A stretch of DNA of 64,000 nucleotides from Trichomonas vaginalis G3. Its lineage: Eukaryota > Parabasalia > Trichomonadida > Trichomonadidae. The notes under the pieces are model-generated. The model saw nothing but the letters and a program-made list of their open reading frames with translations. It had not been told where the DNA came from and did not search any database. The stretch lies in assembly GCF_026262505.1 (NCBI RefSeq), contig NC_067207.1:33944082-34008081 (forward strand), read 5' to 3'. Numbering within the stretch: position 1 is the first letter of the stretch; every line of letters starts with the position of its first letter. Position numbers and translations under genes: made by a program. Shown here in pieces: positions 49,465-58,456 of this stretch.

Positions 49465-50420
49465 TCGTCATTTTCAACTTCTTTAGCATATTCGTCAGGA
49501 GTTGTCTTATATTTGTTAGGAACTGTCTTTGAAAGTATACCACCTTGAACTTTGACAAGTTTGAAACGAGGTCTGACAATAGTAGTTTTATCTTCTGCTT
49601 GCTGTGTGTACATTTTGCCATGTTTGCCTAAAACTTCATAATATTCTCTTGTATACTTTCTTCTATTTTTACGAACACGAATGTGAGTACCTGTCGGGTT
49701 CCCATTGTTGTCATAGTCAATAGTATTTTCATATGGGTCGCGTTTAGGTATTTCTATTTTTACTTTGTCACCTTTCTGAAGTTTGAAGCCTGGCATTCTT
49801 TCTTGTTTGTCTCTTTTGACTAAATTATTAAATATATAGTCTTTCTCTAAGTCAGGGTTGTTTTTCATTTCTTCGGGGGAGTGGTTTCCCAAACCTTTTT
49901 GTTTACGGTTATTGTAAATATTTAAAACTTGTCTCATCTTTGCCATGGAGAAGTGTCTATACTTGTCGTCATATGACATTTCATTTGCTTCACCACCTTG
50001 TGGTTGGTTTAAGTCTCTTAACATTTTTATACATCCGTCAATGACACCAAGAGCAGAATGGTTTTGGTCGACAATGAAATATTGGTTTACATTTTTTGAA
50101 CGCAGATAGTTTTTTACATCATCTGATTTGAAAGAACTTTCACAGTCAGATGTCAGTTTTGTTGGATGGTATTTGTCAACGAATATTGTCAAAGCTGCTA
50201 AGACATCTAAAATATTTTTAGACTGTAATGGTATGGCTTCACAGTATCTTGTGTTTTGACCAACAAATATTAACCAGTATGGAGGTCCATCTGTTCTAAC
50301 TCTCGGAATGTTTTCCAAGATATCCATAAACCAAGCATTTGGTGTTGAACTAAAGATTTTTATCATGAGTGCTTTCTTTGTCGCTTTAGAAACATAGGGG
50401 TCCTTGTTTGGATTCGTCAT
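49461..50420 (-). CDS. Retroviral-type (rve) integrase, element A'
   Basis: 319 aa, open. The core is marked by AWFMDILENIP (about residue 28), KLTSDCESSF and NHSALGVIDGCIKMLRDL. The C-terminal part has GDKVKIEI and EYYEVLGKHGKMY, an SH3/chromo-like tail that binds DNA or chromatin. It is quite different from B's integrase (22030). The gene diverges from 50438 across 17 bp. Confidence 0.87.
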   Translation of the reverse strand: MTNPNKDPYVSKATKKALMIKIFSSTPNAWFMDILENIPRVRTDGPPYWLIFVGQNTRYCEAIPLQSKNILDVLAALTIFVDKYHPTKLTSDCESSFKSDDVKNYLRSKNVNQYFIVDQNHSALGVIDGCIKMLRDLNQPQGGEANEMSYDDKYRHFSMAKMRQVLNIYNNRKQKGLGNHSPEEMKNNPDLEKDYIFNNLVKRDKQERMPGFKLQKGDKVKIEIPKRDPYENTIDYDNNGNPTGTHIRVRKNRRKYTREYYEVLGKHGKMYTQQAEDKTTIVRPRFKLVKVQGGILSKTVPNKYKTTPDEYAKEVENDD

Positions 50421-50437
50421 TTTTTACCCTGTAAGAA
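50421..50437. promoter_or_regulatory. 17-bp divergent promoter
   Basis: TTTTTACCCTGTAAGAA separates the integrase and 50438 starts; the same spacing occurs at 9079-9095 in element A. Confidence 0.5.
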
Positions 50438-50839
50438 ATGGGTTTATTTGGCGCATTAGCAGGAGTTGCATCCAGATTTTTACCCGCAGTGGGAACAATA
50501 GCCAGAGGTGTATTTGGAGTTGGAAGGAAGATTTTGAGTACATTAGGTATACTTAAAGAGAAAGCACAACCTATTATACAAACTGTACAGAAAGGTTGGG
50601 ATGTAGCACGAGATGCAACAAATCTTATTCCAAATCCTGAAACAAGAGGAAAAGTTCAAGGATGGATGGACAATGTAGGAAGACAAGCAGGAAACTATTA
50701 TAACAAAGCAAATGAATACTATAACCAAGCAGGAAATTATATGGACCAAGGTGAAAGATTCTTTAACAGAGGATATAACCATGCACAACAATGGGTAAAC
50801 AATAACCAACCTCAACCACCTCAAACTTGGAGAATGTAA
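50438..50839 (+). CDS. Glycine-led hydrophobic protein with fusion-peptide-like start, element A'
   Basis: 133 aa. Starts MGLFGALAGVASRFLPAVG: glycine, large hydrophobic and alanine in the pattern of viral fusion peptides. It continues as GTIARGVFGVGRKILSTLG, then helices, a Tyr/Asn/Gly-rich repeat region (YYNKANEYYNQAGNYMDQG) and a Pro/Gln tail. It could be a membrane-penetration factor carried in the particle, comparable in role to adenovirus protein VI. No family match is claimed. Confidence 0.6.
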   Translation: MGLFGALAGVASRFLPAVGTIARGVFGVGRKILSTLGILKEKAQPIIQTVQKGWDVARDATNLIPNPETRGKVQGWMDNVGRQAGNYYNKANEYYNQAGNYMDQGERFFNRGYNHAQQWVNNNQPQPPQTWRM

Positions 50840-50858
50840 GGTTTTTTATTGAGATGAA

Positions 50859-51011
50859 ATGAACAATGCAGCATTGAGACAAATAAGTTCAAGATGGATT
50901 TGTCGGCTTCCAGCATTTACACCACGTGTTTGTCAAGTTCTTCCTATACCTCAGGAAGTTTTAGACCGACTTGAAAAACCTAAACAACCAGTTGAAAACA
51001 AACCAAACTAA
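50859..51011 (+). CDS. 50-aa basic microprotein with proline-rich tail, element A'
   Basis: ATG at 50859 follows TTTTTTATTGAGATGAA. RQISSRWICRLPAFTPR is basic/aromatic; the tail is Pro/Lys/Glu-rich. The tail resembles the small frame at 58457-58534. Function unknown. Confidence 0.55.
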   Translation: MNNAALRQISSRWICRLPAFTPRVCQVLPIPQEVLDRLEKPKQPVENKPN

Positions 51012-51030
51012 AATTTTTTACTGAGATGAA

Positions 51031-51615
51031 ATGACCGAAGAAGTTGAAACGGTAGATTTGACACCACAAACAAAAAGTTCAGAACCATTGTCAAAACCTG
51101 TCAAAGAACTTACAGATGAAGAGAAAAATTCAATAATAGAAAGTGCCAGGTCTGGAAATACAAACCCTAACTATAAAGTCACTTTTCATAGAAATGGAAC
51201 GGCTAGTATCTCAAAAAAGAAACAGACTCTCACAAATAAAATATTGAAGTCTGAAGGAGCTTTCGAGACAACAGATGGAAAAGTTTACTTCACTGACCAA
51301 CAGTTCATTATAGAACATCTCATTGACTTAGAGTCGAAATATTCTAAACTTTACAACAAACACAAAAAGTTGAAAGGAAAACAAAAACAAATGGCATATG
51401 ATATTTATGAAGATGTTGACGACACAACTGTTCCTGCAAGTGAAGTAAAGTCAGAGGAACCGAAAAGTGACGAAAAACCGATAGAAGAAGAAAAACCAAA
51501 AACTGAAGATAAACCAAAACCAAAGTTTAGTTTCCAAACTAAACCAAGTCAACCTTCATTAGCTGGTATGGGTTGGCGTCAAAGACTTATGGCAGCAGGC
51601 GGTTATGTAAAGTAA
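51031..51615 (+). CDS. Charged coiled-coil protein with 'YV-DG-RK'-like module, element A'
   Basis: 194 aa. Residues about 28-65 follow the pattern SII-x-SAR-G-x-NPNYKV-x4-NG-x5-KKK, related to the small proteins at 4284 and 6855. Then comes a helix HLIDLESKYSKLYNKHKKLK (probable coiled coil), an acidic/Lys stretch, and the end GWRQRLMAAGGYVK. Leader TTTTTTACTGAGATGAA. Possibly a scaffold or core protein. Confidence 0.55.
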   Translation: MTEEVETVDLTPQTKSSEPLSKPVKELTDEEKNSIIESARSGNTNPNYKVTFHRNGTASISKKKQTLTNKILKSEGAFETTDGKVYFTDQQFIIEHLIDLESKYSKLYNKHKKLKGKQKQMAYDIYEDVDDTTVPASEVKSEEPKSDEKPIEEEKPKTEDKPKPKFSFQTKPSQPSLAGMGWRQRLMAAGGYVK

Positions 51616-51650
51616 AGAGAAAAAAAATATTTTTTTTTATTTTTATAAAA

Positions 51651-53795
51651 ATGCCCCCATATAGAATGGACAGAAGGTCTGCTAGAATAAAAGCAGAGTT
51701 ACAAAGATATGGTTGGAGAGTTTCGAAGAAGTTTAAATATAGGAAGGGAAAGCCAATAAAAGTCTATGACAAATTGTCTGGTCTTCGCTACGAAATGGAT
51801 TTGGAAACAGCACGTGCAAATTATCCAAACAGACTAGAGAGGTTAGAAGAAGAACGTCTTATGGACATGCCTTTCGATGTTAGTGAATCTCAAGTTGAAA
51901 GACACGACGGCTTTGCCAGATTCTATTGGAAACATGACGAACAATTGCATCCTTTGAGAAGGAAAAAAGGAAAAGGTGAAGACGCACATGCTCCCATGGA
52001 AAGAACAAAATCTGCATATGAAAAGTATCGTGAAGTTCGTGCTAAAATTGGACAAGGTGGAGACTTTACAGTAAACTTTGACGAAGGAAAGAACAAAGAA
52101 GGCTTCATGGGAGTACTTGCTGCAATTCAAGACGGAAATAAGAAAGGACACAATCTCAGATTGACCATAACAGATTTGGATGGTCACATTTACTATGCAC
52201 ATGGCAATGAACAAACAGCTGCAAAACTTCTTGACGCTTTCAAGACTACAAAGAGAGAACAAATGGTTGACTCCGACTCAGACATTTTGAATGCAATTGA
52301 AGGAATTGCAAGTGTCACGTTCGAATGGTACCAACATAACCCTCAAGCAGTCAGACAACATGCTGGATACTTCCCGTTCATAAATAAGTCTGACATTGAC
52401 TTGACAAGGTATGGAATTTACAATTCCATTGAAACAATTGTCAACGAACCTTGCATTCTTACATGTCTCAGGAACTCTGGTCTTGTTACAGATGAGAAGA
52501 TGAAGTATCTTGAGTCATGTGTGAAGACAAGGTACATTCTCAGAGGTCAATTGGCAAAAATTGCACCGTTGGCAAATGTCAATATCCGAGTCAACATACC
52601 TACAGCTAAAGGTTCTTCACATGACGACTATGTTGTTGACAAAGACTTACCATGGTTGAAGATTGTAATTTGCCACAACCACTTCATGTTGAACGAAAGT
52701 CTTATCTTTGGTAAAAGTAAGTGCAACATTGTCAGAGCTGTAAACATTCTTTTCGAGAAAGGTTTGTTGGAACCAATTCCAGATGACAAGCTGACAGAAA
52801 CTTTTGTACCAAAAGACGAAACAAACTTTTCATTGTTAGCAAGACCAAAAGTTGTTCCAGACAAAGTTCTAGTACAAAAGAAGTACACAGTTCCACAAGG
52901 GGTTGGTATGTTCGGATACCAACCTGAACCAGAAGAACTTCCAATGAGGTTGCAAGAACTTCAAGATGCTATAAACAAACTTCCATTGAGACATCCAATT
53001 GACGTCAAATTGTATTGGAGAGCATCTGAGTTAGGTCAGAAGGTTTTGTATGAGACAGGTTGCTTCGACGATGTTTATGAGATAACAGGAGAAGTTTCGC
53101 AGAAGATAAGAGACTCACTTGAATTTCCACAAACTGGACCAATTGGTTGCGACAAGTTCGACTCAAACGAAAAGATATACTATGTCGACCTTAACGCTGC
53201 GTACATGAGGTTTGTCCAATATATTCCAACTGGAATTCCAAACGAAGATGGTGAGTTCCCAGGAAGGAACTATACAGTTGGAAAAGTCATACAACAACTG
53301 TATGATATTAGGAAAGCTTCAAACCCCAAACTTGCAATGACACTCAAATTGCTTATGAATTCGACATGGGGATATTCCATTAAGAAACCTCAAGAGATGA
53401 AGAGTAAACATTATGAGAAGGTCGACAACTTTGTTGAAAGGTTTTCTCCTTTTGTTTTGAAGTACGAATTCACTCAAGGTCAAAGTGGCTTAGTAACCAC
53501 ATTAAAACCTATTGTCGAACATTGGTCTTACCCTCAGTTCGCAAAGGCAGTCCTTGACAACTACAACAAATTCTTCTCCGAAGTCAAATCGAAAGTCAAG
53601 GTTTACTATGAGAACATTGACGCACTCATGACGAACGAAGAAGGATACAACAAACTCATTGAAATGGGTATGGTCGGTGAAAAGATGGGTCAATTCAAAT
53701 TGGACAAAATTTTCACCGAAGTTCATGTAATATCGAAAAGGAAATATTGGGGCATACTTGAAGACGGCACAGAAATAAAACATTGCATGAAATAA
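51651..53795 (+). CDS. Divergent protein-primed polymerase-like protein, element A'
   Basis: 714 aa from the ATG after TTTTTATAAAA. The order of parts follows the polymerase of B: basic N-terminus; a Cys/His region (NEPCILTCLRNSGL ... CHNHFMLNESL) parallel to EDNCFVYACIQAG ... DHYMLNERL in B; then VDLNAAYMRF, LKLLMNSTWGY and a C-terminal VISKRKYWGILEDG, corresponding to polymerase motifs. It is shorter and more divergent than B's polymerase, and whether it polymerises DNA cannot be judged from the sequence. Confidence 0.65.
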   Translation: MPPYRMDRRSARIKAELQRYGWRVSKKFKYRKGKPIKVYDKLSGLRYEMDLETARANYPNRLERLEEERLMDMPFDVSESQVERHDGFARFYWKHDEQLHPLRRKKGKGEDAHAPMERTKSAYEKYREVRAKIGQGGDFTVNFDEGKNKEGFMGVLAAIQDGNKKGHNLRLTITDLDGHIYYAHGNEQTAAKLLDAFKTTKREQMVDSDSDILNAIEGIASVTFEWYQHNPQAVRQHAGYFPFINKSDIDLTRYGIYNSIETIVNEPCILTCLRNSGLVTDEKMKYLESCVKTRYILRGQLAKIAPLANVNIRVNIPTAKGSSHDDYVVDKDLPWLKIVICHNHFMLNESLIFGKSKCNIVRAVNILFEKGLLEPIPDDKLTETFVPKDETNFSLLARPKVVPDKVLVQKKYTVPQGVGMFGYQPEPEELPMRLQELQDAINKLPLRHPIDVKLYWRASELGQKVLYETGCFDDVYEITGEVSQKIRDSLEFPQTGPIGCDKFDSNEKIYYVDLNAAYMRFVQYIPTGIPNEDGEFPGRNYTVGKVIQQLYDIRKASNPKLAMTLKLLMNSTWGYSIKKPQEMKSKHYEKVDNFVERFSPFVLKYEFTQGQSGLVTTLKPIVEHWSYPQFAKAVLDNYNKFFSEVKSKVKVYYENIDALMTNEEGYNKLIEMGMVGEKMGQFKLDKIFTEVHVISKRKYWGILEDGTEIKHCMK

Positions 53796-53832
53796 AATTA
53801 GTTTTAAAACAATATATTTTTACATATATTAA

Positions 53833-54693
53833 ATGCTTCAGGTTGAAAAACAAAGAACAAAAGTAGCAGATACAAAACCGTTAGACTATATCTTTACAAA
53901 TGCTGGTAGGACTATTTCAGATGAAGAAATTTCATCCCGAGCATACAGGTTTGACTATCCAATTCGTTGGCTTCAAAGTCCTTCAGATGCAAAGGCAATA
54001 GGATTTAGAAGAGTTTTGTTTTCAAATAGAACTAACGCATTTATGTTCACAGTATATTTTCATGGGCAGTATGAAGGTCCTGATGGTCTAATAGACAAAT
54101 TTGACGAAATGAGAATCTTTACAGTTCGTTCAGACGAAAGTCTTGAGAAAACTCTAAATGACTTTCAAACTCAAATAAACAAATATTATTGGGAATTTCA
54201 AGAAAAATACGACTCTTTACTAAATGGAACATACTATCTGAAACTAGAATATGACAAGATGAACTCCACCGTTTCATTTCAAAAGATTGAAATTAACCCT
54301 CCAAGAGATACAGAGTTTTTATTTTGGGAAGTAGACAAACGTTCTTGGGCACAATTTCTTCGGTTACTAAACCAGAACGAACCATTACCACCAGATGGTC
54401 CATTTAAATTTATACTTCCACCAGCAGATTTGATGGTTTATAGAAACGTGTTTGACCCTCAAAATGTTATGTGTCATGCAAGTTTCAGTTCAAGCAACAA
54501 TAGTTTTCTATGTATTGGTAAGGACTTTTATGACTTTGCTTCTAAATTCTACGAACCACCTAGTAACAGTTTCTCTGACTTTCAAGTTTGGTTCACAACA
54601 AATGGTGTGCAACATATTATTCCATTGTACTGTGACTTTTATCTCGAATTGTCTTTCATATATAACTACGGAAAAGTGCTGAAAAAGTATTGA
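53833..54693 (+). CDS. Second minor capsid (penton-like) candidate, element A'
   Basis: 286 aa, open; paralogue of 46924-47772 (YRFDYPIRWLQSP, SFLCIGKDFYDF, FQVWFTTNG, FYLELSFIYNYGK). Two related copies in one element suggest two sites in the capsid. Its last 70 bp are reduplicated several times downstream (54694-55372). Confidence 0.55.
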   Translation: MLQVEKQRTKVADTKPLDYIFTNAGRTISDEEISSRAYRFDYPIRWLQSPSDAKAIGFRRVLFSNRTNAFMFTVYFHGQYEGPDGLIDKFDEMRIFTVRSDESLEKTLNDFQTQINKYYWEFQEKYDSLLNGTYYLKLEYDKMNSTVSFQKIEINPPRDTEFLFWEVDKRSWAQFLRLLNQNEPLPPDGPFKFILPPADLMVYRNVFDPQNVMCHASFSSSNNSFLCIGKDFYDFASKFYEPPSNSFSDFQVWFTTNGVQHIIPLYCDFYLELSFIYNYGKVLKKY

Positions 54694-55372
54694 AAAATAA
54701 TGTTTAGGGTAGAAGGGTATATCTAACCTCTTTTCTAACCTCTTTTCTACCATCGTAGAAAACTCATGAAAACAATTTATTTTTGACACTTTCACAAAAA
54801 GTATTGAAAAATAAAGTTTAGGGTAGAAGGGTATATCTACCCCGTTTTCTAACCTCTTTTCTACCATCGTAGAAAACTCATGAAAACAATTTATTTTTGA
54901 CACTTTCACAAAAAACATAAAAAATAAAGTTTAGGGTAGAAGGGTATATCTACCCCGTTTTCTAACCTCTTTTCTACCCATTGTACTGTGACTTTTATCT
55001 CGAATTGTCTTTCATATATAACTACGGAAAAGTGCTGAAAAAGTATTGAAAAATAAAGTTTAGGGTAGAAGGGTATATCTAACCCGATATCTAACCTCTT
55101 TTCTACCCATTGTACTGTGACTTTTATCTCGAATTGTCTTTCATATATAACTACGGAAAAGTGCTGAAAAAACATAAAAAATAATGTTTAGGGTAGAAGG
55201 GTATATCTAACCTCTTTTCTAACCTCTTTTCTACCCATTGTACTGTGACTTTTATCTCGAATTGTCTTTCATATATAACTACGGAAAAGTGCTGAAAAAG
55301 TATTGAAAAATAAAGTTTATGTTAGCATGTTAGATCTAACATGTTTTCTAACATGTTTTCTAACATAACTAT
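54694..55372. repeat. Tandem control-repeat array 1
   Basis: Six units of about 115-130 bp, each with AATAAAGTTTAGGGTAGAAG, GGTATATCTA and TCTAACCTCTTTTCTAC. Three units also carry a copy of the end of the preceding gene (from CATTGTACTGTGACTTTTAT to GAAAAGTGCTGAAAAA). The last unit changes to the GTTAGATCTAAC type. No gene; open frames here are repeat artefacts. Confidence 0.85.
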
Positions 55373-56314
55373 TTACAAGCGTTTTACATGGTATATGTTG
55401 CGATGGTTCATGACTTTAAACAGTTTTGTAGCTTCGATTTCCTCTGTCAGTATGTCAAAAATTTTAACTATGCCGAAGGTTTCTTTATATTTCTTCTTGA
55501 CATCAGATAATAGGAAATCGTCAACTGTTGGATAGTTTTTGTTCAGAAATGCTAACATGTCCATTTTATCTTCTGCTGGTTTCTCTACTTCTTTCTTTAA
55601 GTCAGCATAGTCGTTTCTCATACGTTCTATCTCTTTGACAGAATAGTTATATTTCCTTATTGCTGCTTTACATTTAGAACATTGTGGGTTCATTTTTGCG
55701 TTATACATTGAAATTTGACCTGCTAGAACAACTAAGGCGTCAATGGTTTTCTTTAACTCAAAAGTTGTTGGTTTTATTTGTCCATTCCATACTTTACATC
55801 TTTTGTCTTTATCTCTTATCTGCCATACACATTTTGCAACTAATGAAACAAAGTTGTCATATGTTTTGAATTCTTCAGATTTATATATGTCAGAAACATT
55901 CTTATATACCATATCGCAATCTTTGTCCATAACTTTATGGTTGCAATGAAATCCAAGAAACTCATAGTTTACTTTACGTATGAACTTCTTTATTTCTACT
56001 GAGTCAGTTGTTTTTACTTCTATTTCATCGAATTCAGGAATAGTGAGCTTTTGTTGTTGGATTTCAGGCAATTTGGGTAAATGGTCAATAATGTCCTGCA
56101 TGTCGTAAAGATACTGTTCATTTTCTTCATCTTTCGCACAACAGTCTAAATTACTTGTTAAAAGTTCTTGCTTTATCTTCTGTATTTCTGTCTCAAAACT
56201 ATATGAAGAAGGAATGAAGCTTTTCATCTCTACTAACATAGATGTTGGATTCATAACTAAAGAGTTTGGTGAAGTTGTTGTTTGAATTGTTGTTGTGCCG
56301 ATTGTTGAAATCAT
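55373..56314 (-). CDS. 313-aa protein of unknown function, element A'
   Basis: Open from MISTIGTTT. The N-terminal region is Thr/Ser-rich, the middle is helical and acidic, CSKCKAAIRKYNYSVKEIER suggests a small metal-binding or helical hairpin, and the C-terminus (LLSDVKKKYKETFG ... IEATKLFKVMNHRNIYHVKR) has the look of a winged-helix DNA-binding end. It is flanked on both sides by control repeats and shares its TATGTAAAGA-type leader with the KilA-N genes, so a regulatory or replication role is plausible. Damaged copy at 20852-21791. Confidence 0.6.
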   Translation of the reverse strand: MISTIGTTTIQTTTSPNSLVMNPTSMLVEMKSFIPSSYSFETEIQKIKQELLTSNLDCCAKDEENEQYLYDMQDIIDHLPKLPEIQQQKLTIPEFDEIEVKTTDSVEIKKFIRKVNYEFLGFHCNHKVMDKDCDMVYKNVSDIYKSEEFKTYDNFVSLVAKCVWQIRDKDKRCKVWNGQIKPTTFELKKTIDALVVLAGQISMYNAKMNPQCSKCKAAIRKYNYSVKEIERMRNDYADLKKEVEKPAEDKMDMLAFLNKNYPTVDDFLLSDVKKKYKETFGIVKIFDILTEEIEATKLFKVMNHRNIYHVKRL

Positions 56315-56387
56315 ATCTTTTATACAAAATAAAAAAATAAATAAAAATAAAACTAACTTTATTTTTTCTATCTTAAGGATATTCACG

Positions 56388-57050
56388 AATTTTCATGAGT
56401 TTCGAGAGTTTTAGACCATGTTAGAAAACATGTTAGAAAACATGTTAGATCTAACATGCTAACATAAACATTATTTTTGCTGAATTCTGTATAAAATTCA
56501 TGAGTTTCGAGAGTTTTCTACGATGTTAGAAAACATGTTAGAAAACATGTTAGATCTAACATGCTAACATAAACATTATTTTTGCTGAATTCTGTATAAA
56601 ATTCATGAGTTTTGTGTGTTTTAGACCATGTTAGAAAACATGTTAGAAAACATGTTAGATCTAACATGCTAACATAAACATTATTTTTGCTGAATTCTGT
56701 ATAAAATTCATGAGTTTTGTGTGTTTTCTACGATGTTAGAAAACATGTTAGAAAACATGTTAGATCTAACATGCTAACATAAACATTATTTTTGCCGAAT
56801 TCTGTATAAAATTCATGAGTTTTGTGTGTTTTAGACCATGTTAGAAAAAATGTTAGAAAACATGTTAGATCTAACATTCTAACATAAACATTATTTTTGC
56901 TGAATTCAGCACAAAATTCATGAGTTTTGTGTGTTTTAGACCATGTTAGAAAAGAGGTTAGAAAAGAGGTTAGAAAACATGTTAGATCTAACATGCTAAC
57001 ATAAACATTATTTTTGCTGAATTCTGTATAAAATTCATGAGTTTTCACAA
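56388..57050. repeat. Tandem control-repeat array 2 (GATC palindrome units)
   Basis: About six units of roughly 110 bp. Each reads AAATTCATGAGTTTCGAGAG or a variant, then ATGTTAGAAAACATGTTAGA repeats, then GTTAGATCTAACATGCTAAC, then ATAAACATTATTTTTGCTG and AATTCTGTAT. The array sits between divergent genes (start 56314 and start 57112), the place for a shared control region. Single units recur at about 7145, 10500, 20800, 21920, 30860 and 55320. Confidence 0.85.
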
Positions 57051-57111
57051 AATGAAAAAATAACGCTAGTTTTATTTATTTATTTTTTTTATCCTGTATA
57101 TAAAGACAGAT

Positions 57112-57951
57112 ATGTCAACAACAGAGAACACAACAACAGTTATAGTCCATGAAGCTATAAATGAAGAATACGAATACATACAATATAACAAACAATTGAG
57201 ACTCATTCGTTCTGTCAAAGACGATATGTACCAGATGCAAAGTATTTTGACAGCTTGTTTTGCTCCAGATACTAAGCTTCCTAAAGACTGGTTTAGGAAC
57301 CAAAGCACCATAGAACTATTAAGTGAAGCACAGCGAGACATACTTTTTTCTGAAAACAGTGAAGAACAGCGAGTAGGTAAAAAATCCCAGTCGCCAAAAC
57401 TCTATGAAAATCGTAAAAATTTGCCAAATGGTTTGAGAGGTTGGTATGTACATAGACTATTAGTAAATGCAGTTGCAATGTGGGCTTCACCACGTTATGC
57501 TTGGAATATTTACAAACTTCTTGACGAACTTCACAGACAAGAACGTGAAGAGATGGAAAACAAGCTTGAAGCAAAAGACAAAAGTATACAGAAAAGAATA
57601 CCGCGTTCAGTACCAAAAGGAAAGGAAAAGAACTATAAGTATATGATTTATACTGAAGAGTTGGAGAATGAAGAAGACAGAGATATGGTTATGTTGCATT
57701 TAGTCAGAAGAAACAACAAAAGCTTTTACGACCTTGCTAAGATTTACAAATCTGACAGAAATTGGTTCTATCGTGAAAACTTACCGATTTCAATGACACC
57801 GAATGAACAAGTTAAACAAATAGTTCAAGATACTTTACCTCAAACACACTATGATATTAAAGGTTGTACAATTTTTACCTTCAAAGAAGATTTGCCATTG
57901 TTAAAGGAAAAAATAACAGAGTATTTTGACAACTTCAAACAAGTAGGGTAA
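57112..57951 (+). CDS. KilA-N-type DNA-binding protein, element A'
   Basis: 279 aa, open. N-terminal region up to DWFRNQSTIELL, then YVHRLLVNAVAMWASPRYAW (KilA-N core), a coiled-coil linker (DELHRQEREEMENKLEAKDK), and the C-terminal domain that starts YKYMIYTEELENEED. Very similar to 19129-19956. Placed right beside the largest GATC-repeat array and preceded by TTTTTTTATCCTGTATATAA, so it is the first candidate to bind those repeats. Confidence 0.72.
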   Translation: MSTTENTTTVIVHEAINEEYEYIQYNKQLRLIRSVKDDMYQMQSILTACFAPDTKLPKDWFRNQSTIELLSEAQRDILFSENSEEQRVGKKSQSPKLYENRKNLPNGLRGWYVHRLLVNAVAMWASPRYAWNIYKLLDELHRQEREEMENKLEAKDKSIQKRIPRSVPKGKEKNYKYMIYTEELENEEDRDMVMLHLVRRNNKSFYDLAKIYKSDRNWFYRENLPISMTPNEQVKQIVQDTLPQTHYDIKGCTIFTFKEDLPLLKEKITEYFDNFKQVG

Positions 57952-57961
57952 ATTTCAATCT

Positions 57962-58063
57962 TTATTTTTCAAGCTTGCCTTTTACATTCTGCCTGAGGAA
58001 GTCTTTAACAAGCTCGTTAATTTCAATTAGATAAATTGCTTCGTCTAAGGGGTCAAGCTCCAT
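57962..58063 (-). CDS. 33-aa acidic microprotein
   Basis: ATG-to-TAA frame MELDPLDEAIYLIEINELVK followed by a basic end. Composition and helix pattern look coding, but with one copy only it is tentative. Confidence 0.3.
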   Translation of the reverse strand: MELDPLDEAIYLIEINELVKDFLRQNVKGKLEK

Positions 58064-58068
58064 ACTGA

Positions 58069-58436
58069 GTCAGTACAATATTGTACTTTTTCAAGACAAT
58101 GTTGTATAAATTCAGTACAATATTGTACTTTTTCAAGACAATGTTGTATAAATTCAGTACAATATTGTACTTTTTCAGAACAATGTTGTATAAATTCAGT
58201 ACAATGTCTCTCAAATTTGAGTACAGCTGTACTTTTTCAGAACAAGTCTTGAACTTTTTCAGAACAATGTTGTACTTTTTCAGAACAATGTTGTACTTTT
58301 TCAAGACAATGTTGTACTTTTTCAAGACAATATTGTACTTTTTCAAGACAATATTGTACTTTTTCAAGACAATATTGTACTTATTCAAGACAATATTGTA
58401 CTTATTCAGTACAATATTATATTGTTTCAGAACAAA
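58069..58436. repeat. 21-bp tandem repeat rich in GTACAATATTGTAC palindromes
   Basis: About seventeen units of the form GTACTTTTTCAGAACAATGTT and variants. The 21-bp period keeps long frames open on both strands, so the frames are not evidence of a gene, although the plus frame entering 58457 would give a Cys/Tyr/Gln-rich repeat protein. Confidence 0.85.
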
Positions 58437-58456
58437 GACGGTTAAGACACAAACGG

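Larger units (their letters stand above)
40675..49640. repeat. Right arm of the giant palindrome
   Basis: Mirror of 31514-40649; see there. This arm lacks the nested B and C elements and has more open genes. Confidence 0.92.

Noticed and set aside
31514-49640. Palindrome dismissed wholly as a read fold-back artefact
   Set aside because: Considered seriously, but elements B and C are present in one arm only and repeat counts differ, so the arms are not copies of a single read; misassembly remains possible and is stated in the finding.
50438-50839. Relationship to influenza haemagglutinin
   Set aside because: Only the first eight or nine residues look alike; the remainder has no resemblance, so common descent is not claimed.
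54508-55175. Minus-strand frames of 89-136 codons in array 1
   Set aside because: Built from tandem units and antisense of a real gene end.
56728-57048. 106-codon frame in array 2
   Set aside because: Repeat artefact with three near-identical segments.
56388-57050. Regular repeats that could suggest a CRISPR array
   Set aside because: Units are about 110 bp, repeat over nearly their whole length and have no unique spacers; the organism is eukaryotic.
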